Positions 53,952-63,689 of a DNA stretch of 64,000 nt are shown in pieces. This DNA is from Bacteroidota bacterium (lineage in GTDB: Bacteria > Bacteroidota > Ignavibacteria > Tepidaquicellales > Tepidaquicellaceae): positions 1-64,000 of the forward strand of contig JAFDZQ010000022.1 of NCBI GenBank assembly GCA_018266895.1. The letters run 5' to 3'. Made by a program: the position numbers and the translations under genes. The notes beneath the pieces were generated by a model. That model saw nothing but the letters and a program-made list of their open reading frames with translations, searched no databases and was not told the origin of the DNA. The stretch's first letter is position 1. Each line of letters opens with the position of its first letter.

Positions 53952-54137
53952 GTTAGTATAAAGCAGCTATTTTGATTTTCAGCTTTTCTCTAAAAGATGA
54001 CACAGATTTTTACAGATGCACATTTATACTCTTACCCTGTTGTTCAAAATTGAAAGAAAAATTCAGAGTCTGATATACAATAAAACCTAACAGATTACTT
54101 ATACTGATAACAGAAAAATCTTAATTTAAAAATTATT

Positions 54138-54821
54138 TCATTCTTTTGAAAAAATAATTTCCAGTCCAGTTTCATCAGAATAATAACCCATTGATAATCG
54201 GCAGAGTATTTTTATTGAAAGAGGAAAAATTTCAGCTTCGGGACAGTCGGGATACCATTTCCTTCCTTTATTCACTATAATGAATAAACCGTTGTTATTC
54301 CCCATTGCTGAAAAAGTATCATTGTCTCCGCTGAAATAAGGTATCCCGTAAGTATCATTCAGTAATCCGGAAAATTCACTCACGCTTTTTACGGGAACTC
54401 CGATCTCACTGATGTTCAGAATATTTCTTTCCGTAAATTCGCCGTCAGTACCGTTCTTTAAATTATGTCTTGCGATAAACTCAAGTATGTTTCCTGCTGG
54501 ATCATAAAAGAATACTGAATGAGCATTCCAGGATTGAAAATCAAATTCATCCGTTCCGTCATCAGGCGATTTTATAAGAAGGGTTCTCGGCTTCAGCCAT
54601 TTTTTAGCAGAACTTAAACTGTTTTCAGGTATGTTAAATGCAAAATGATAGAACGGTTTTACATCCCCTGCGGATTTTTCAAAACGGACCAGCGAATCTC
54701 CGGTATTGAATGAGAACGATTCAGGACTTTCTTCCTTAATATTTAAATCAAGAACATTCCCGTAAAAATTTTTTAATTCATTAATCAAATGAGTTTGAAG
54801 AATAATTTCCTTAATTTGCAT
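54138..54821 (-). CDS. VOC (glyoxalase) superfamily protein
   Basis: A 227-residue protein with a vicinal-oxygen-chelate fold. The first module shows LINELKNFYGNVLDLNIKEE, FYHFAFNIPENSL and the metal-ligand strand HSVFFYDPAGNILEFIARH. The second half (GVPVKSVSEFSGLLND, LFIIVNKGRKWYP) looks like a degenerate second module. Substrate unknown. It stands alone on the minus strand; the 259 bases between it and gdh hold only the gdh promoter. Confidence 0.78.
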   Translation of the reverse strand: MQIKEIILQTHLINELKNFYGNVLDLNIKEESPESFSFNTGDSLVRFEKSAGDVKPFYHFAFNIPENSLSSAKKWLKPRTLLIKSPDDGTDEFDFQSWNAHSVFFYDPAGNILEFIARHNLKNGTDGEFTERNILNISEIGVPVKSVSEFSGLLNDTYGIPYFSGDNDTFSAMGNNNGLFIIVNKGRKWYPDCPEAEIFPLSIKILCRLSMGYYSDETGLEIIFSKE

Positions 54822-55046
54822 AATTAAAGTTTATTTAAAATTTTTTATAACTCATTAATTTTACCGCTTTGACTATGAAGATTGTTTTTAAATACGAATT
54901 CATACAAATATTTTAAAATTATCTTTTCAGATTTACGCTATTCAGCGAAATCAAACGGGAAATTCATTTTCAATCCATGAACGTTAAGCCGGGTAATTTT
55001 TATTAACAGTTAAACATTCTGAATTAAAAATTAAATAAAAAAATTC

Positions 55047-55478
55047 ATGAACATTTATCAGAAAGAAATTTTGCTTGATCAGAAACCCAGAGTTTTCCAC
55101 CTGATAACCGAAGAGATAAAATCAGCAATTCCCGAACTGAAACTGATCAGGACAGGTATTCTGAATGTGTTTATCTGCCACACTTCAGCTTCCCTGACTG
55201 TAAATGAAAATGCTGATCCGGATGTAAGAAAGGATTTTGAGACGCATTTCAATTCAATGGTACCTGAGAATTCAGCTGACTACCTGCATACCTCCGAAGG
55301 TCCGGATGATATGACATCACACATAAAGTCATCAATATTAGGATGCAGCCTTAACATTCCCGTTACCGACGGCAAATTAAATAAAGGGATCTGGCAGGGA
55401 ATTTATCTGTGCGAACACAGAAACAGCGGAGGACGGAGAAAGCTTGTTCTGACTTTATCCGAAACAGAAAAAAACTGA
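55047..55478 (+). CDS. YjbQ family protein (UPF0047)
   Basis: A 143-residue protein of the YjbQ/UPF0047 family; some members have thiamine phosphate synthase activity but the true role is unsettled. The conserved stretch FICHTSASLTVNENADPDV, the central HTSEGPDDMTSHIKSS and the end GIWQGIYLCEHRNSGGRRKL carry the family's histidines and glutamates. It is followed after 99 bases by a secreted protein gene on the same strand. Confidence 0.9.
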   Translation: MNIYQKEILLDQKPRVFHLITEEIKSAIPELKLIRTGILNVFICHTSASLTVNENADPDVRKDFETHFNSMVPENSADYLHTSEGPDDMTSHIKSSILGCSLNIPVTDGKLNKGIWQGIYLCEHRNSGGRRKLVLTLSETEKN

Positions 55479-55577
55479 CAACTCCGAATTTATAATTTAC
55501 AACATTACACTTTAGAGTATCAATTTTACACTGCATATTTTATTTTTCTGAAAAATTCTGAAAATAAAATTGTAACT

Positions 55578-57962
55578 ATGAATTTTTATATCCGTCAAAA
55601 TATGAAAAATCAAAATTATTCTATGAATAAAACTTTTACACTTTTTATTCCATTTTTATTTTTTTTCCTGATCTCGGAATCCTTATCGCAGACTGCGGAA
55701 GTAACTGATTCATCTCAGAAAAAAGATTCGGCTGCAGTTACATTCAAACCTAATCTTGTTCCGGAGCTTAACATTCCCAAACTTGCAGGTACAATTAGTA
55801 TCGACGGTGAGCTGAATGAGGATGTATGGGAAAATGCAGGAATCGCGGATAACTTCACCGAAATAAGTCCCGGGGATAATGTAAAACCCGAAGTGGAAAC
55901 AACAGTAAAGATTTTTTATGATGATGACAATATATACTTCGGTTACATCTGTTATGAAAAAGACATGGAAAGCGTCAGAGCTTCTCTTTCTGACAGGGAC
56001 AGAATGTTCGGCGATGACTGGGTTGGTCCGTTCATAGATACTTATTCGGATCTTAAGCAGGGCTTTGAGATGTACGTTAATCCAAAAGGCATACAGGGTG
56101 ATCTTCTCTGGACTCCCGGCAATGAGGATTCGAATTATGACATAATATTTGATTCCGAATCAAAAATGTATAAGGACAGATGGACTGCTGAAATCAGAAT
56201 TCCCTTCAAAAGTCTCCGTTTCCCGGACAAGAAAGAGCAGAAGTGGAGAATTCATCTTCTGAGGAACAGACCCAGAGGGGCACGGCAGGAAATTTACTGG
56301 GCTTCAGTATCAAGGGACAATCCCAATTTTATGGGACAGTCAGGAATTCTTAAAGGAATAAAAAATGTAAAACGCGGGACTGACATTCAGTTGATGCCTT
56401 ATGTACTCGGTACACAAAACAGCACTCTTGAAGATCTTTCGGATCCCGATTCTAAATTTATTAACGGAAAAATAAAAGGTGAGATCGGTTTAAGTGCGAA
56501 ATACGGTTTAAGTTCGACACTCACTCTTGACGGTACATACAATCCGGATTTCAGTCAGGTGGAAGCTGATGCTCCAAAAATAAATATCAATTCGCCTTTT
56601 GCATTATTTTATCCTGAAAAAAGACCTTTCTTTCTTGAAGGCATTGATCATTTTTCCACACCTGTAAATGTTTCATATACCAGATCAATAAACAATCCGT
56701 TATTTGCCGTTAAACTTTCCGGAAAAGTTAAAAAACTTGATATCGGATTTATCTCGGCATATGATGAAAACACTCCCTTTATCATTCCTCTGACAGAAAG
56801 AAGTTTCTTCTTTTCAAGCAATAAAAATTCTATATCAAATATACTGAGACTTAAATACGATATGGGAGGTGAAAATTATCTGGGATTTATTTTTTCGGAC
56901 AGAGAGGAAAGCGCTGACAGTTCAAAAGCTTTCGGCTTTACGGGGTTTAACAGGAACTACGGCCTTGACGGAAAATTTAATTTTTCTTCAAATTATTATC
57001 TCACATTTCAGGTACTCGGCAATAACACAAAAGAAATAAATGATACAAATTTCAGATACAATGCCCTGAAAAATTACAGATTCGATGAGAATAAATATTC
57101 GGCTTTGTTGGACGGTGAAAGTTTTAATGGTTCGAATGTATATCTTTCATTCAACAGAAATGCACGCGGATGGAGTTTTTATACAGAATATTTTTATCAG
57201 GCTCCTACGGTAAGAAGGGATAACGGATTTATTCAGAGAAATAATTTTCATCAGCTTTATATGCTGCAGGAATATAATTTCTATCCCGAAGGAAAACTTT
57301 TAAGAAGATTAAATCCCGAACTTAATTTCGAAATAATACATGACGTTGAGGGAAGACTTAAAGAGCAGTATGTCGATTTGAATCTTGTCACTGACTGGAC
57401 GAACGGATTATGGTCTGCGGCAGGATATATCGCAGTCAATAACGAAAACTACGGCGGAATATTTCATAAAAACATCAACCGTTGGCATTTCAACCTGGAA
57501 GCGAATAACTTAAGCAAATACATCACAGGCGGCTTATATTATGAACTCGGAAAATTCATCGTAAGATTTGAAAATCCGACATACACTGGTTTCGGACAAA
57601 ACCTTGATCTTTGGGCTACCATAAAGCCCTTTGACAGGTTAAGGAATGAAATAAACTACAGCTATTCGGAACTTTCAAAATCAGCCGGAGGAGAAAAACT
57701 TTTTGCTGGTTATGTGATAAGCGATAAAATATCATATCAGTTCAATAAAAATTTTTTCCTGAGAGTCTTGCTTCAGTATGACCTCTTCAGCAAAAATATC
57801 TCTGTTGATCCGCTGCTGAGTTATAAATGGAATCCGTACACTATTTTGTTTTTAGGATCCTCACATGACATCAGCGAGATTTCTGATGTTAAGGGATTCG
57901 GGAAATTTACCGAAACAGACAGATACTTCTATTTGAAATTTCAGTATCTGTGGAGTCTTTAA
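55578..57962 (+). CDS. DUF5916-type outer membrane protein with CBM9-like domain
   Basis: A 794-residue exported protein. Internal ATGs at 55602 and 55623 lead straight into the signal peptide (FTLFIPFLFFFLISESLSQ), so one of these may be the real start. Residues 60-260 form a family-9 carbohydrate-binding-like domain (KLAGTISIDGELNEDVWENA, IYFGYICYEKD, WTAEIRIPFKSLRF). The rest is a long beta-rich DUF5916 region (NPDFSQVEADAPKININ, FALFYPEKRPFFLEGI) ending in Phe/Tyr-rich strands (YFYLKFQYLWSL), consistent with an outer-membrane barrel. The function of the family is unknown. Confidence 0.85.
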   Translation: MNFYIRQNMKNQNYSMNKTFTLFIPFLFFFLISESLSQTAEVTDSSQKKDSAAVTFKPNLVPELNIPKLAGTISIDGELNEDVWENAGIADNFTEISPGDNVKPEVETTVKIFYDDDNIYFGYICYEKDMESVRASLSDRDRMFGDDWVGPFIDTYSDLKQGFEMYVNPKGIQGDLLWTPGNEDSNYDIIFDSESKMYKDRWTAEIRIPFKSLRFPDKKEQKWRIHLLRNRPRGARQEIYWASVSRDNPNFMGQSGILKGIKNVKRGTDIQLMPYVLGTQNSTLEDLSDPDSKFINGKIKGEIGLSAKYGLSSTLTLDGTYNPDFSQVEADAPKININSPFALFYPEKRPFFLEGIDHFSTPVNVSYTRSINNPLFAVKLSGKVKKLDIGFISAYDENTPFIIPLTERSFFFSSNKNSISNILRLKYDMGGENYLGFIFSDREESADSSKAFGFTGFNRNYGLDGKFNFSSNYYLTFQVLGNNTKEINDTNFRYNALKNYRFDENKYSALLDGESFNGSNVYLSFNRNARGWSFYTEYFYQAPTVRRDNGFIQRNNFHQLYMLQEYNFYPEGKLLRRLNPELNFEIIHDVEGRLKEQYVDLNLVTDWTNGLWSAAGYIAVNNENYGGIFHKNINRWHFNLEANNLSKYITGGLYYELGKFIVRFENPTYTGFGQNLDLWATIKPFDRLRNEINYSYSELSKSAGGEKLFAGYVISDKISYQFNKNFFLRVLLQYDLFSKNISVDPLLSYKWNPYTILFLGSSHDISEISDVKGFGKFTETDRYFYLKFQYLWSL

Positions 57963-58054
57963 TGAATTCATTTTCGGAATTTAAACAACTCATTGTATAT
58001 GATAATTGATATTTTAAAAGAGTATCTTTAATTTAATAAAAAAAATAAAGTTAT

Positions 58055-58528
58055 ATGAAATCTGTTTACTTTACAAAAAATAAAATCCTTATCGCTCTGA
58101 TACTGATCTCTCTTTCATTGTCAGGAAGCGACTGTGAAAAATTAATTCAGAATAATGAAGTTATCCCGCAGGATCTGGCAGGAAACTGGAAGCTTTCGGA
58201 ACAGACAGGCGCATTGCAGGATATCTGCCCGAATGAAACCGTGAACTTTCAGCTTAACGGTGTTGCTCAGCTTACCTGTCCGAATTCACAAACCATATCC
58301 AGATATTACACCGTGCAGGATAACTCACTTAAGTATACTCAAACATCAGTTTCTTATAAAATTCAGACTCTGAACAATGATACACTTTATCTGTTAGGAC
58401 AAAATGTTTCAAGAAATCTCATTTATCTGAAAATATCAGCTGATGAAATGAATGTACCCGGAAGTACAAAAAACGATTCCTTTAATTCATCCGAAATAAA
58501 AGCTAAGGAGAATTTCAATGAAAACTAA
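58055..58528 (+). CDS. Exported lipocalin-like protein
   Basis: A 157-residue protein with an N-terminal hydrophobic signal (ILIALILISLSLSGSDCEKL). The cysteine at about 27 is not in a standard lipobox (GSDC), so lipidation is doubtful. The mature part has LAGNWKLSEQTGALQD and NDTLYLLGQNVSRNLIYLK, a spacing seen in small lipocalin-like domains of Bacteroidota. Its end overlaps the protease gene that follows by 11 bases. Confidence 0.65.
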   Translation: MKSVYFTKNKILIALILISLSLSGSDCEKLIQNNEVIPQDLAGNWKLSEQTGALQDICPNETVNFQLNGVAQLTCPNSQTISRYYTVQDNSLKYTQTSVSYKIQTLNNDTLYLLGQNVSRNLIYLKISADEMNVPGSTKNDSFNSSEIKAKENFNEN

Positions 58529-60236
58529 AATAAACTTTATTGCAATTCTTATTCTGTTCTCCGCTTTTATCGGATCTTCAAATCAATACACCGTTTCTGA
58601 AAATACTGCCGGGTCTGATTCTTATAGTCAAAAGCCGGTCAGAAATATCAGTAAAATGATAAATGAGAAAAAACTCAATAACCGTTTTCAAACTGTTGAT
58701 GTTTTTTCATTTGAAAGGAACACCGGTGAGAATGATAATACTGCATCGGTGATAAGATCTGCTTCACTGATGAAATTAAACAAAGCTCAGCTTAAGAATT
58801 TAATCCGGAATCCGGATGATAATATTGTTTTCAGAATTCCGGTTTCGGGAAATAATTATATGGAACTCGAACTCACAAAATCTTTTCCTGTCAGCAATGA
58901 CTTTAAACTGTTCAGCATTGATAATTCAGGTAAAAGATCCGTGCCGTTCAGTTACGGTCTTCATTACAAAGGTAAAATAAAAGATAATGATAATTCAATC
59001 GCTTCGGTCAGTATTTTCGAAGATTTCATTATGGGAATAATATCTGATGAAAGCGGAAATTATATTCTCGGCAGCATAAAGAACGATGATAAGTCTTATT
59101 CAGACAATTATATTTTTTACAATGACAATGACCTGAAAGTAAAAAATAATTTCAAATGCGGAGTTGACGGGAATGAAGAGCATTTTATAAAAGCCGTTAA
59201 TGAAGCCGTAAAAAGATCGGATGAAATAAATGCAAATGATGACATATCTGCGCTTCCGGTTAAAGTTTACTTCGAAGCGGATTTCAAAATGTATCAGGAT
59301 AATCAGAATAATCTGCAGAATGTATATAATTTTATCACCGGAATGTTTAACTCTGTTCTGGCCATTTATCAGAATGAAAGCATTCCTGCTGTTGTATCTT
59401 CTGCGGGAGTATGGACTGTAACTGATCCTTACGCAAATTTGAATGATTCATATGTAATACTTCAGACGTTCGGACAAAGAACACAGGATGACTTTCAGGG
59501 TAATCTTGCTCATCTGCTTTCCACAAGAAATGCAGGACTGGGAGGGATCGCCTGGATAAGGACTCTCTGCGCTGATTACAATCAGCAGGATCAGTCAGGC
59601 AGATATGCATTCAGCAATATTGATCCGGCATACAGTAATCTTCCTACTTATTCCTGGACGGTAAATGTAGTGACTCATGAAATGGGACACAGTCTCGGAT
59701 CAAGGCACACTCACTCCTGCTCCTGGCCGATTGGCGGAACAATAAGGGCTATCGATTCGTGTTACACTGCCGAAGGCAATTGCTTTACGACTACAAGACC
59801 GAGAGTCGGAACTATAATGAGTTACTGCCATCTCTGGCCTGTAAATCAGGGAGGCGGAATAAATCTGTCCCTCGGGTTCGGCCAGCTCCCGGGTGATACC
59901 ATAAGATTAAGATACAGTCAGGCTCACTGTCTTGAAAGAGAACTTAATTCCTCCGAAGCTCCGGTTGCTTTTGATCTGGATCAGAATTACCCAAATCCTT
60001 TTAATCCGGCAACTATCATTAGGTTTGCACTGCCAAAGGAAAGTATTGTAACGCTTAAAATTTATGATGTTAACGGAAGACTCATAACCGAGCTTATACG
60101 GAACAGATTCTACGATCCTGGATTTTATGAAGAGAGTTTCAATTCATCTGATTATTCTTTATCAAGCGGTATTTATTTTTATAAACTCGAAAGCAAAGAA
60201 TATACACAGACAAGGAGAATGATCCTTGTAAAATAA
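58518..60236 (+). CDS. Secreted metzincin metalloprotease with T9SS sorting domain
   Basis: A 572-residue exported protease. The start has AAGGAG seven bases upstream and leads into a signal peptide (FIAILILFSAFIGSSNQ). A propeptide-like region precedes the catalytic domain, which carries the metzincin zinc motif H-E-x2-H-x2-G-x2-H (THEMGHSLGSRHTHSC) and the Met-turn GTIMSYCH, as in reprolysin-type (M12B-like) enzymes. The C-terminal 80 residues are a type-A T9SS module from NYPNPFNPATIIRF to TRRMILVK. The gene overlaps its predecessor, so the small lipocalin-like protein may be functionally tied to it. Confidence 0.9.
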   Translation: MKTKINFIAILILFSAFIGSSNQYTVSENTAGSDSYSQKPVRNISKMINEKKLNNRFQTVDVFSFERNTGENDNTASVIRSASLMKLNKAQLKNLIRNPDDNIVFRIPVSGNNYMELELTKSFPVSNDFKLFSIDNSGKRSVPFSYGLHYKGKIKDNDNSIASVSIFEDFIMGIISDESGNYILGSIKNDDKSYSDNYIFYNDNDLKVKNNFKCGVDGNEEHFIKAVNEAVKRSDEINANDDISALPVKVYFEADFKMYQDNQNNLQNVYNFITGMFNSVLAIYQNESIPAVVSSAGVWTVTDPYANLNDSYVILQTFGQRTQDDFQGNLAHLLSTRNAGLGGIAWIRTLCADYNQQDQSGRYAFSNIDPAYSNLPTYSWTVNVVTHEMGHSLGSRHTHSCSWPIGGTIRAIDSCYTAEGNCFTTTRPRVGTIMSYCHLWPVNQGGGINLSLGFGQLPGDTIRLRYSQAHCLERELNSSEAPVAFDLDQNYPNPFNPATIIRFALPKESIVTLKIYDVNGRLITELIRNRFYDPGFYEESFNSSDYSLSSGIYFYKLESKEYTQTRRMILVK

Positions 60237-60255
60237 GTCCGCTTAATTGTCAATT

Positions 60256-60295
60256 CAGTCCTTTACAGAGACCATGTGTATCTGTAAACGGACTG
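60256..60295 (+). terminator. Hairpin after the metalloprotease gene
   Basis: CAGTCCTTTACAGA and TCTGTAAACGGACTG pair over 14 bp with one bulged G and an 11-nt loop. There is no T run after it, so it may stabilise the 3' end rather than terminate. Confidence 0.5.
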
Positions 60296-60370
60296 ATGGC
60301 AAATATGATTAAACTATATTTAATTGATTTTGTCTTAAGGGAATAATTTACATTATTAAATTTATTTCTG

Positions 60371-61885
60371 ATGAAAATTAATACAACTCCTTTAAGAAAT
60401 TTATTTCCTTTCTTTATCATATTATACTTTTTAAATACACCCCTGCATTCGGAGACAGTAAAACCTGTCTCTCTTACTTTTGTAACCCATAACGAAGAAA
60501 ATGAAAATTATACAAATTTTAATTATTATATTTTACGAAGAAATATAATCGTTCAGCTTGCTGAATATGTTCAGCTGAAAGGAGTTAAGTGGGATTTTCA
60601 ATCCGACTGGAAATTTTTAGTTGCTGTCAAAAACTTTGACACGGGAAGTGTAATTATTAATACGAACGGAAAAAATTTAATAAAGTGGCTTGTAGAAGAT
60701 AAAGGAATTAGTTGCGATCCTCACGCACACGAAAGTCAGTACAACTATGCTGATGTAGCTTATCTTCATACTCAATTGGGGATTACGCCTGCGAAAATCG
60801 TAGGAGGATTTCTTTATGATACAATAGTTGGAGGCAACAACTGGGAAAATCTTGAAACAGGAATTTACGGAAGAGTTTATACTTCATTTTTCTGGAAACC
60901 GGATATACTCTGGGGCGGAGGAACACAGAACCATCTCGATGATCCGCAAAATTATGGCATATGGAAACCTAAGGACATGGCAAATTTTTATGTTCACGAT
61001 TCTTCAAAACACCTGACTCTGATCGGAAACGGATGTACAAATAAAATTTTTGATACAACTTCGGTTACAACCGCTCTTAACAGGGTTAAATTTTTAGTGG
61101 ATGCAATAAAATATAATTTAATTCCGGATTCAGGATATTACACTTCAACTGTTTTTATGAGTGTGGGACAGTTCGGTACAAGTCAGCTGAATAAGATGAA
61201 ACAGTTCATAGATTCTGTCGGGGTATATGTTTCACAGGGAAGGATTCAATGGAAAAGCATAAAGGATAATTATGATTACTGGAATACAAGTTACGGAAAG
61301 AATCCCTTCCGGCTTCAATGCTCAGATCTTCCAACACAATTCAGTAAATTAGAAATGACGGCGGCTCCTCAGGGATTTTATAAAGAGAGTGTAAACAGAC
61401 TAAATATGAATGATACATTCCGGATCTGTCTTAGAAATATTTCTTCACCTTATAATATTGTAGATTCATCAAAGGCATTAATTGATTCTACTTCTTTAAC
61501 CGGATATTTTGCTTTCAAAAATGCGCCTTCAGGCACTTATTACATTTCACTTAAACACAGAAACAGCATAGAGACATGGAGCAAATCCGGAGGGATAGCT
61601 TTTACGGTTAATTCTCTCATGAATTATGATTTTACTTCCTCATCATCACAGGCTTATGGAAACAATCTCATTCTCAAGGGAATGAAATACTGTACTTACA
61701 GCGGGGACACGGATCAGGACGGAACAATTGACGCTTCAGATATAAGTATTATTGACAACGATGTCATTCGTGCATTATCGGGTTATCTGATTTCAGATCT
61801 TAACGGGGATTTTATTACTGATGCAGATGATATGTCAATTGCAGAGAATAACAGTCTGAACAATATTATTAAAATTATTCCGTGA
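60371..61885 (+). CDS. Secreted protein with C-terminal dockerin-like domain
   Basis: A 504-residue exported protein (signal FFIILYFLNTPLHSE). The first 330 residues resemble no family I can name with confidence. VSLTFVTHNEENENY, ISCDPHAHESQYNYADVAYL and the later VFMSVGQFG give a polysaccharide-deacetylase or barrel-hydrolase impression, with His/Asp candidates in DPHAHE. A beta-sandwich part follows (FRICLRNISSPYN, GTYYISLKHRNSIETW). The last 60 residues contain two EF-hand-like repeats, DTDQDGTIDASDISIIDND and DLNGDFITDADDMSIAENN, a type I dockerin pattern. No T9SS module is present. Confidence 0.75.
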   Translation: MKINTTPLRNLFPFFIILYFLNTPLHSETVKPVSLTFVTHNEENENYTNFNYYILRRNIIVQLAEYVQLKGVKWDFQSDWKFLVAVKNFDTGSVIINTNGKNLIKWLVEDKGISCDPHAHESQYNYADVAYLHTQLGITPAKIVGGFLYDTIVGGNNWENLETGIYGRVYTSFFWKPDILWGGGTQNHLDDPQNYGIWKPKDMANFYVHDSSKHLTLIGNGCTNKIFDTTSVTTALNRVKFLVDAIKYNLIPDSGYYTSTVFMSVGQFGTSQLNKMKQFIDSVGVYVSQGRIQWKSIKDNYDYWNTSYGKNPFRLQCSDLPTQFSKLEMTAAPQGFYKESVNRLNMNDTFRICLRNISSPYNIVDSSKALIDSTSLTGYFAFKNAPSGTYYISLKHRNSIETWSKSGGIAFTVNSLMNYDFTSSSSQAYGNNLILKGMKYCTYSGDTDQDGTIDASDISIIDNDVIRALSGYLISDLNGDFITDADDMSIAENNSLNNIIKIIP

Positions 61886-61911
61886 ATATAATAGTTCGGT
61901 TACGATGAACA

Positions 61912-63408
61912 TTATTTTATCTCTCCGAATTTTTTCTTCAGCCATTTTCTGCCGGCGGTATTTGAACCTTCAGTAAGTTTTGTGATCCTGAAAATAAGTG
62001 TATCGTCTTTTCCAAGTCTGTACTTCACAAGAAGATCAAGAGTCCTTAAAAAATTTCTGAATTCTTCCCTGTAATTGCCGCTGACAATTTTGTTTTTGTT
62101 AATAAAGTGTGAAAAGGAATCAGCCGCATAATAAAGCGAGTCATAATCTTCCGTCTCATAATAAATTTTCAGAGCAAGCACTTTCAGGTGGTATTTAAAG
62201 TTTGAAAATTCAGTGTCTGTTCTGCTTATAAACTCAAGTGATTTTCCATATTGTTTTTTATAAAAACACAGCTGAGCATAACTGTAATTTACGGCATCTT
62301 CCCTGTGTTCAGGATTAAGCCTGCCCGAATAATTTTCAATGAAGTTTTCAATTTCATCATAATTTTCCGAAGCAAGACCCGTGTTTAGAATTGCGGTATA
62401 TGTGGTCATTGAGAAGTAACCCGGATACGAGTCGAATAATTTATTCCGGAACATTAGCTTGTAAACCTCAAAACATTCCTTATTAAAATATTCTTTTCCC
62501 AGATCAATTTTCCGGACACAGCAGTTCGTCAGGCATATATAAAGTCCGTATTTTTCAAGAGAGGAAAACACGCTGTCATTTTCCGTCAGAATATTTTTAT
62601 AACTGAAATATTTTTCATCGTTTAAGGGATCCGTAAGAGCTGAATACATTCTGATATACACTGTAATAACTTTACAATCATATGATGACCCTGATTTTAA
62701 CTTTTTTTCAATTTCTTTTAAATTCACTCCCCTTAGTAATTCATAAGCCAGACTTGAAGTATGGTCAATATTGTATTGTTTCTGCCATTCGAAAAAATTG
62801 ATCATTTTAAAAATTCTGATCAGATAATAGTATGTGAGATTATCCGACGCTTTTAAAATATAATTGCTTCTATGAAGACTGAGATTGTCGATGTACTGAC
62901 TGTTTGTGGATTTTGATTCTTCCAGAATGAATTTTTTGTAATAGTCTTCTTCTCCCCTGAATACGTTTTCTGACAGAAGACTTTCTGCAGTCTTCAGTCT
63001 TTTTTCATAAATGCCGGTAAGTTTCCTTTTTCCGAGTTCTTTCAGACTTATTTCACTGAACAGGAATTTATTTTTTTCTATCTCGGTGCATACGAGAAAT
63101 TTTTCCGCAAGTATCATCAGGTCGGACAAAAGATTCCTGACTGATGCATCACTGAATGATGCATACTTATCAGAACCTGAAAATATTAATGTGAATAATT
63201 TTTCTTTTGTAAGATTTTTATGACCGTAATGCGGATGATACTTAGAAAGGATTTCAAACAGCTGAATTACTTTTTTGTTTTTATTGTGAAATGGAGAAGA
63301 AAGAAAACCGGAAAACTTTCTGATTTCTTCCACTGAAAAACTCTTAAGAATATCAATTACTTTTGAATTAAGCATAAATCTGCAGCTTAAAATTTCTACA
63401 AATCTCAT
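61912..63408 (-). CDS. Uncharacterised helical protein
   Basis: A 498-residue protein without signal peptide. The ATG at 63375 (MLNSKVIDILKSFSVEEIRKF) is a likely alternative start 11 codons in. It is rich in helix-forming Leu, Lys and Glu with regular aromatic residues. The N-terminal part includes FSGFLSSPFHNKNKKVIQLF and SVRNLLSDLMILAEKFL, which I associate with unnamed proteins repeated in Ignavibacteria genomes. The remainder looks like TPR- or HEAT-style helical pairs (AVNYSYAQLCFYKKQYGKSL). No catalytic motif was seen. Confidence 0.65.
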   Translation of the reverse strand: MRFVEILSCRFMLNSKVIDILKSFSVEEIRKFSGFLSSPFHNKNKKVIQLFEILSKYHPHYGHKNLTKEKLFTLIFSGSDKYASFSDASVRNLLSDLMILAEKFLVCTEIEKNKFLFSEISLKELGKRKLTGIYEKRLKTAESLLSENVFRGEEDYYKKFILEESKSTNSQYIDNLSLHRSNYILKASDNLTYYYLIRIFKMINFFEWQKQYNIDHTSSLAYELLRGVNLKEIEKKLKSGSSYDCKVITVYIRMYSALTDPLNDEKYFSYKNILTENDSVFSSLEKYGLYICLTNCCVRKIDLGKEYFNKECFEVYKLMFRNKLFDSYPGYFSMTTYTAILNTGLASENYDEIENFIENYSGRLNPEHREDAVNYSYAQLCFYKKQYGKSLEFISRTDTEFSNFKYHLKVLALKIYYETEDYDSLYYAADSFSHFINKNKIVSGNYREEFRNFLRTLDLLVKYRLGKDDTLIFRITKLTEGSNTAGRKWLKKKFGEIK

Positions 63409-63514
63409 TTTGAATCCGTTATAAAAATAGCTCTTTTAGTTAGTATTAGCAACTTTTATCAGATCCGGAGATCTTCATTTGCATGCTTTTGCTTTGCAAA
63501 CAGGAAAATCTTTC

Positions 63515-63546
63515 TTTGAAACAAGAAATACTTAGTTTTAATTTTG
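63515..63546 (+). promoter_or_regulatory. Promoter of the Ycf48-like gene
   Basis: TTTG (63515-63518), 20 bases, TAATTTTG (63539-63546) is a complete match to the Bacteroidota -33/-7 consensus. The predicted start near 63553 leaves a leader of about 137 bases, which contains the structured element at 63572-63658. Confidence 0.72.
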
Positions 63547-63571
63547 AACAATTGTAAATTATAATCATCAA

Positions 63572-63658
63572 TGGCAGTGTAACCTGATGTCAGATATGAG
63601 ATCCGGACTCGTTCTGAAACATCAAAAATACAGAATGCAACTGTAAGTTATACTGCCA
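63572..63658 (+). promoter_or_regulatory. Structured 5' leader, candidate three-way junction RNA
   Basis: Three helices can be drawn. P1 is 12 pairs (TGGCAGTGTAAC at 63572 with GTTATACTGCCA at 63647, one G-U). P2 is TGATGT-CAGA (63585-63594) with TCTG-AA-ACATCA (63613-63624). P3 is TACAG (63629-63633) with CTGTA (63641-63645). Linkers are 1, 4 and 1 bases. The element lies between a consensus promoter and the AAGGAG ribosome binding site at 63675-63680. No known riboswitch class was recognised. Confidence 0.55.
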
Positions 63659-63689
63659 GATAAATTTAATTAAAAAGGAGAATACTCAA

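Noticed and set aside
53996-54020. GACACAGATTTTTACAGATG looks like another dispersed intergenic repeat
   Set aside because: It is short, has no inverted partner, and no second copy was found in the window.
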